Shown piece by piece: positions 4,615 to 5,191 of a stretch of DNA of 5,191 nt; position 1 is the first letter of the stretch; the number at the start of each line of letters is the position of its first letter. The stretch comes from Anaerolineales bacterium (GTDB lineage Bacteria > Chloroflexota > Anaerolineae > Anaerolineales > DRMV01): positions 1 through 5,191 of the forward strand of contig JALXBY010000224.1 of assembly GCA_026991215.1 (NCBI GenBank). The letters run 5' to 3'. The notes beneath the pieces are model-generated. The model saw only the letters and a program-made list of their open reading frames with translations. It ran no database searches and was not told where the DNA came from. Position numbers and translations under genes: made by a program.

Positions 4615-5191
4615 CCCATCCGCTGCGTCGCCTCCCCGCAGTGCAATGGTTCCTGGAACACGAACGGGTGCGGCCCTGGGTGAGCCTGCTGGGCCGCACC
4701 TGGGTGGTTCGGCAGGTTCGCGAGTTGCTGGACGAAGTGCGCGCCCAGGCCGGGACCTCCGGTACGGTGCCGGACCGGGAGGCGCTGGTAGCCCGGCTGG
4801 TAGCGCGGCTGCTGGAAAAGGCCTTGCCCCGGCCCCGCGCGGTCATCAATGCTACGGGCGTGGTCTTGCACACCAACCTGGGCCGGGCGCCCTTGAGCGC
4901 GGAGGCCTTAGCCCATCTGCTGCACGTCGCCAGCGGGTATAGCGACCTGGAATTCGACCTGCCACGGGGACGCCGCGGCAAGCGGCTGAGCCATGTGGTC
5001 CCCCTGTTGCGACAGGTGACCGGGGCCGAGGACGCCCTGGTGGTCAACAACAACGCCGCAGCCACCCTGCTCGTGCTGCAGGCCCTGGCCCGCCGCCGGC
5101 GGGTGGTCGTGGCCCGGACCCAGTTGGTGGAAATCGGCGGGTCCTTTCGGATTCCGGAAATCCTGCAGCAAAGCGGCGCCCGGCTGGTGGA
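4611..5191 (+). CDS. selA: L-seryl-tRNA(Sec) selenium transferase SelA, N-terminal part (runs off window)
   Basis: SelA is a PLP enzyme that converts seryl-tRNA(Sec) to selenocysteinyl-tRNA(Sec) using selenophosphate. It acts in the cytosol as a large ring-shaped oligomer. The 193 codons visible correspond to somewhat under half of the usual 460 or so residues. After the N-terminal helical domain come clear signatures: VINATGVVLHTNLGRAPLS (78-96), GAEDALVVNNNAAATLLVL with N146-N148, and LVEIGGSFRIP (172-182), matching E. coli SelA closely in sequence and order. The PLP-binding lysine (about residue 295 in E. coli) lies outside the window, so intactness cannot be judged. The frame is open to the last base. 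The ATG at 4611 overlaps the stop of the MBL gene and needs no extension. selB, selD or a tRNA-Sec gene may lie downstream. Alternative assignments within fold type I enzymes are unlikely, given the NATG...HTNLGRA and EIGG motifs. Confidence 0.95.
   Translation, partial: MTHPLRRLPAVQWFLEHERVRPWVSLLGRTWVVRQVRELLDEVRAQAGTSGTVPDREALVARLVARLLEKALPRPRAVINATGVVLHTNLGRAPLSAEALAHLLHVASGYSDLEFDLPRGRRGKRLSHVVPLLRQVTGAEDALVVNNNAAATLLVLQALARRRRVVVARTQLVEIGGSFRIPEILQQSGARLV

Overview
The window is GC-rich (about two thirds G+C by eye) bacterial chromosome, with every supported gene on the + strand. Gene style, codon use and the degenerate 7-bp repeats between genes suggest a member of the Chloroflexota, perhaps Anaerolineae. 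That is inference from style and recall; no marker gene in the window settles it. A partial selA shows that the lineage probably makes selenocysteine.

Layout: (1) the 3' end of an unrecognised, mostly helical protein (3-815). (2) A gap (816-935) holding a 12-unit heptamer array, a perfect TATAAT box and a long inverted repeat that covers the predicted transcription start and the surE ribosome binding site. (3) A two-gene operon with a 4-base GTGA overlap: surE (936-1778), a SurE-type 5'/3'-nucleotidase, and a GH13_18 sugar phosphorylase (1775-3493) that looks more like glucosylglycerate phosphorylase than classical sucrose phosphorylase. (4) A 236-bp gap (3494-3729) with a second heptamer array, a good sigma-70 promoter with an extended -10, and a leader able to form two mutually exclusive hairpins, one of them followed by a T-rich tract. 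This has the layout of a transcription attenuator. (5) A second operon with a 4-base ATGA overlap: an MBL-fold metallohydrolase (3730-4614) with a full set of metal ligands, and selA (4611 to the window end, cut off).

How it fits together: the first operon pairs an enzyme that releases phosphate from nucleoside monophosphates with one that consumes phosphate to make glucose 1-phosphate. The functional link is plausible but not shown. The second operon ties an uncharacterised MBL hydrolase to selenocysteine synthesis.

The most interesting part is the non-coding DNA. The two gaps share a period-7 repeat of the same design, each folding back on itself and each ending just before a promoter. Several start sites lie in or next to hairpins that could mask the Shine-Dalgarno. 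The leader at 3614-3729 is a candidate, unclassified cis-regulatory RNA. No tRNA, rRNA, insertion sequence or CRISPR array was seen.
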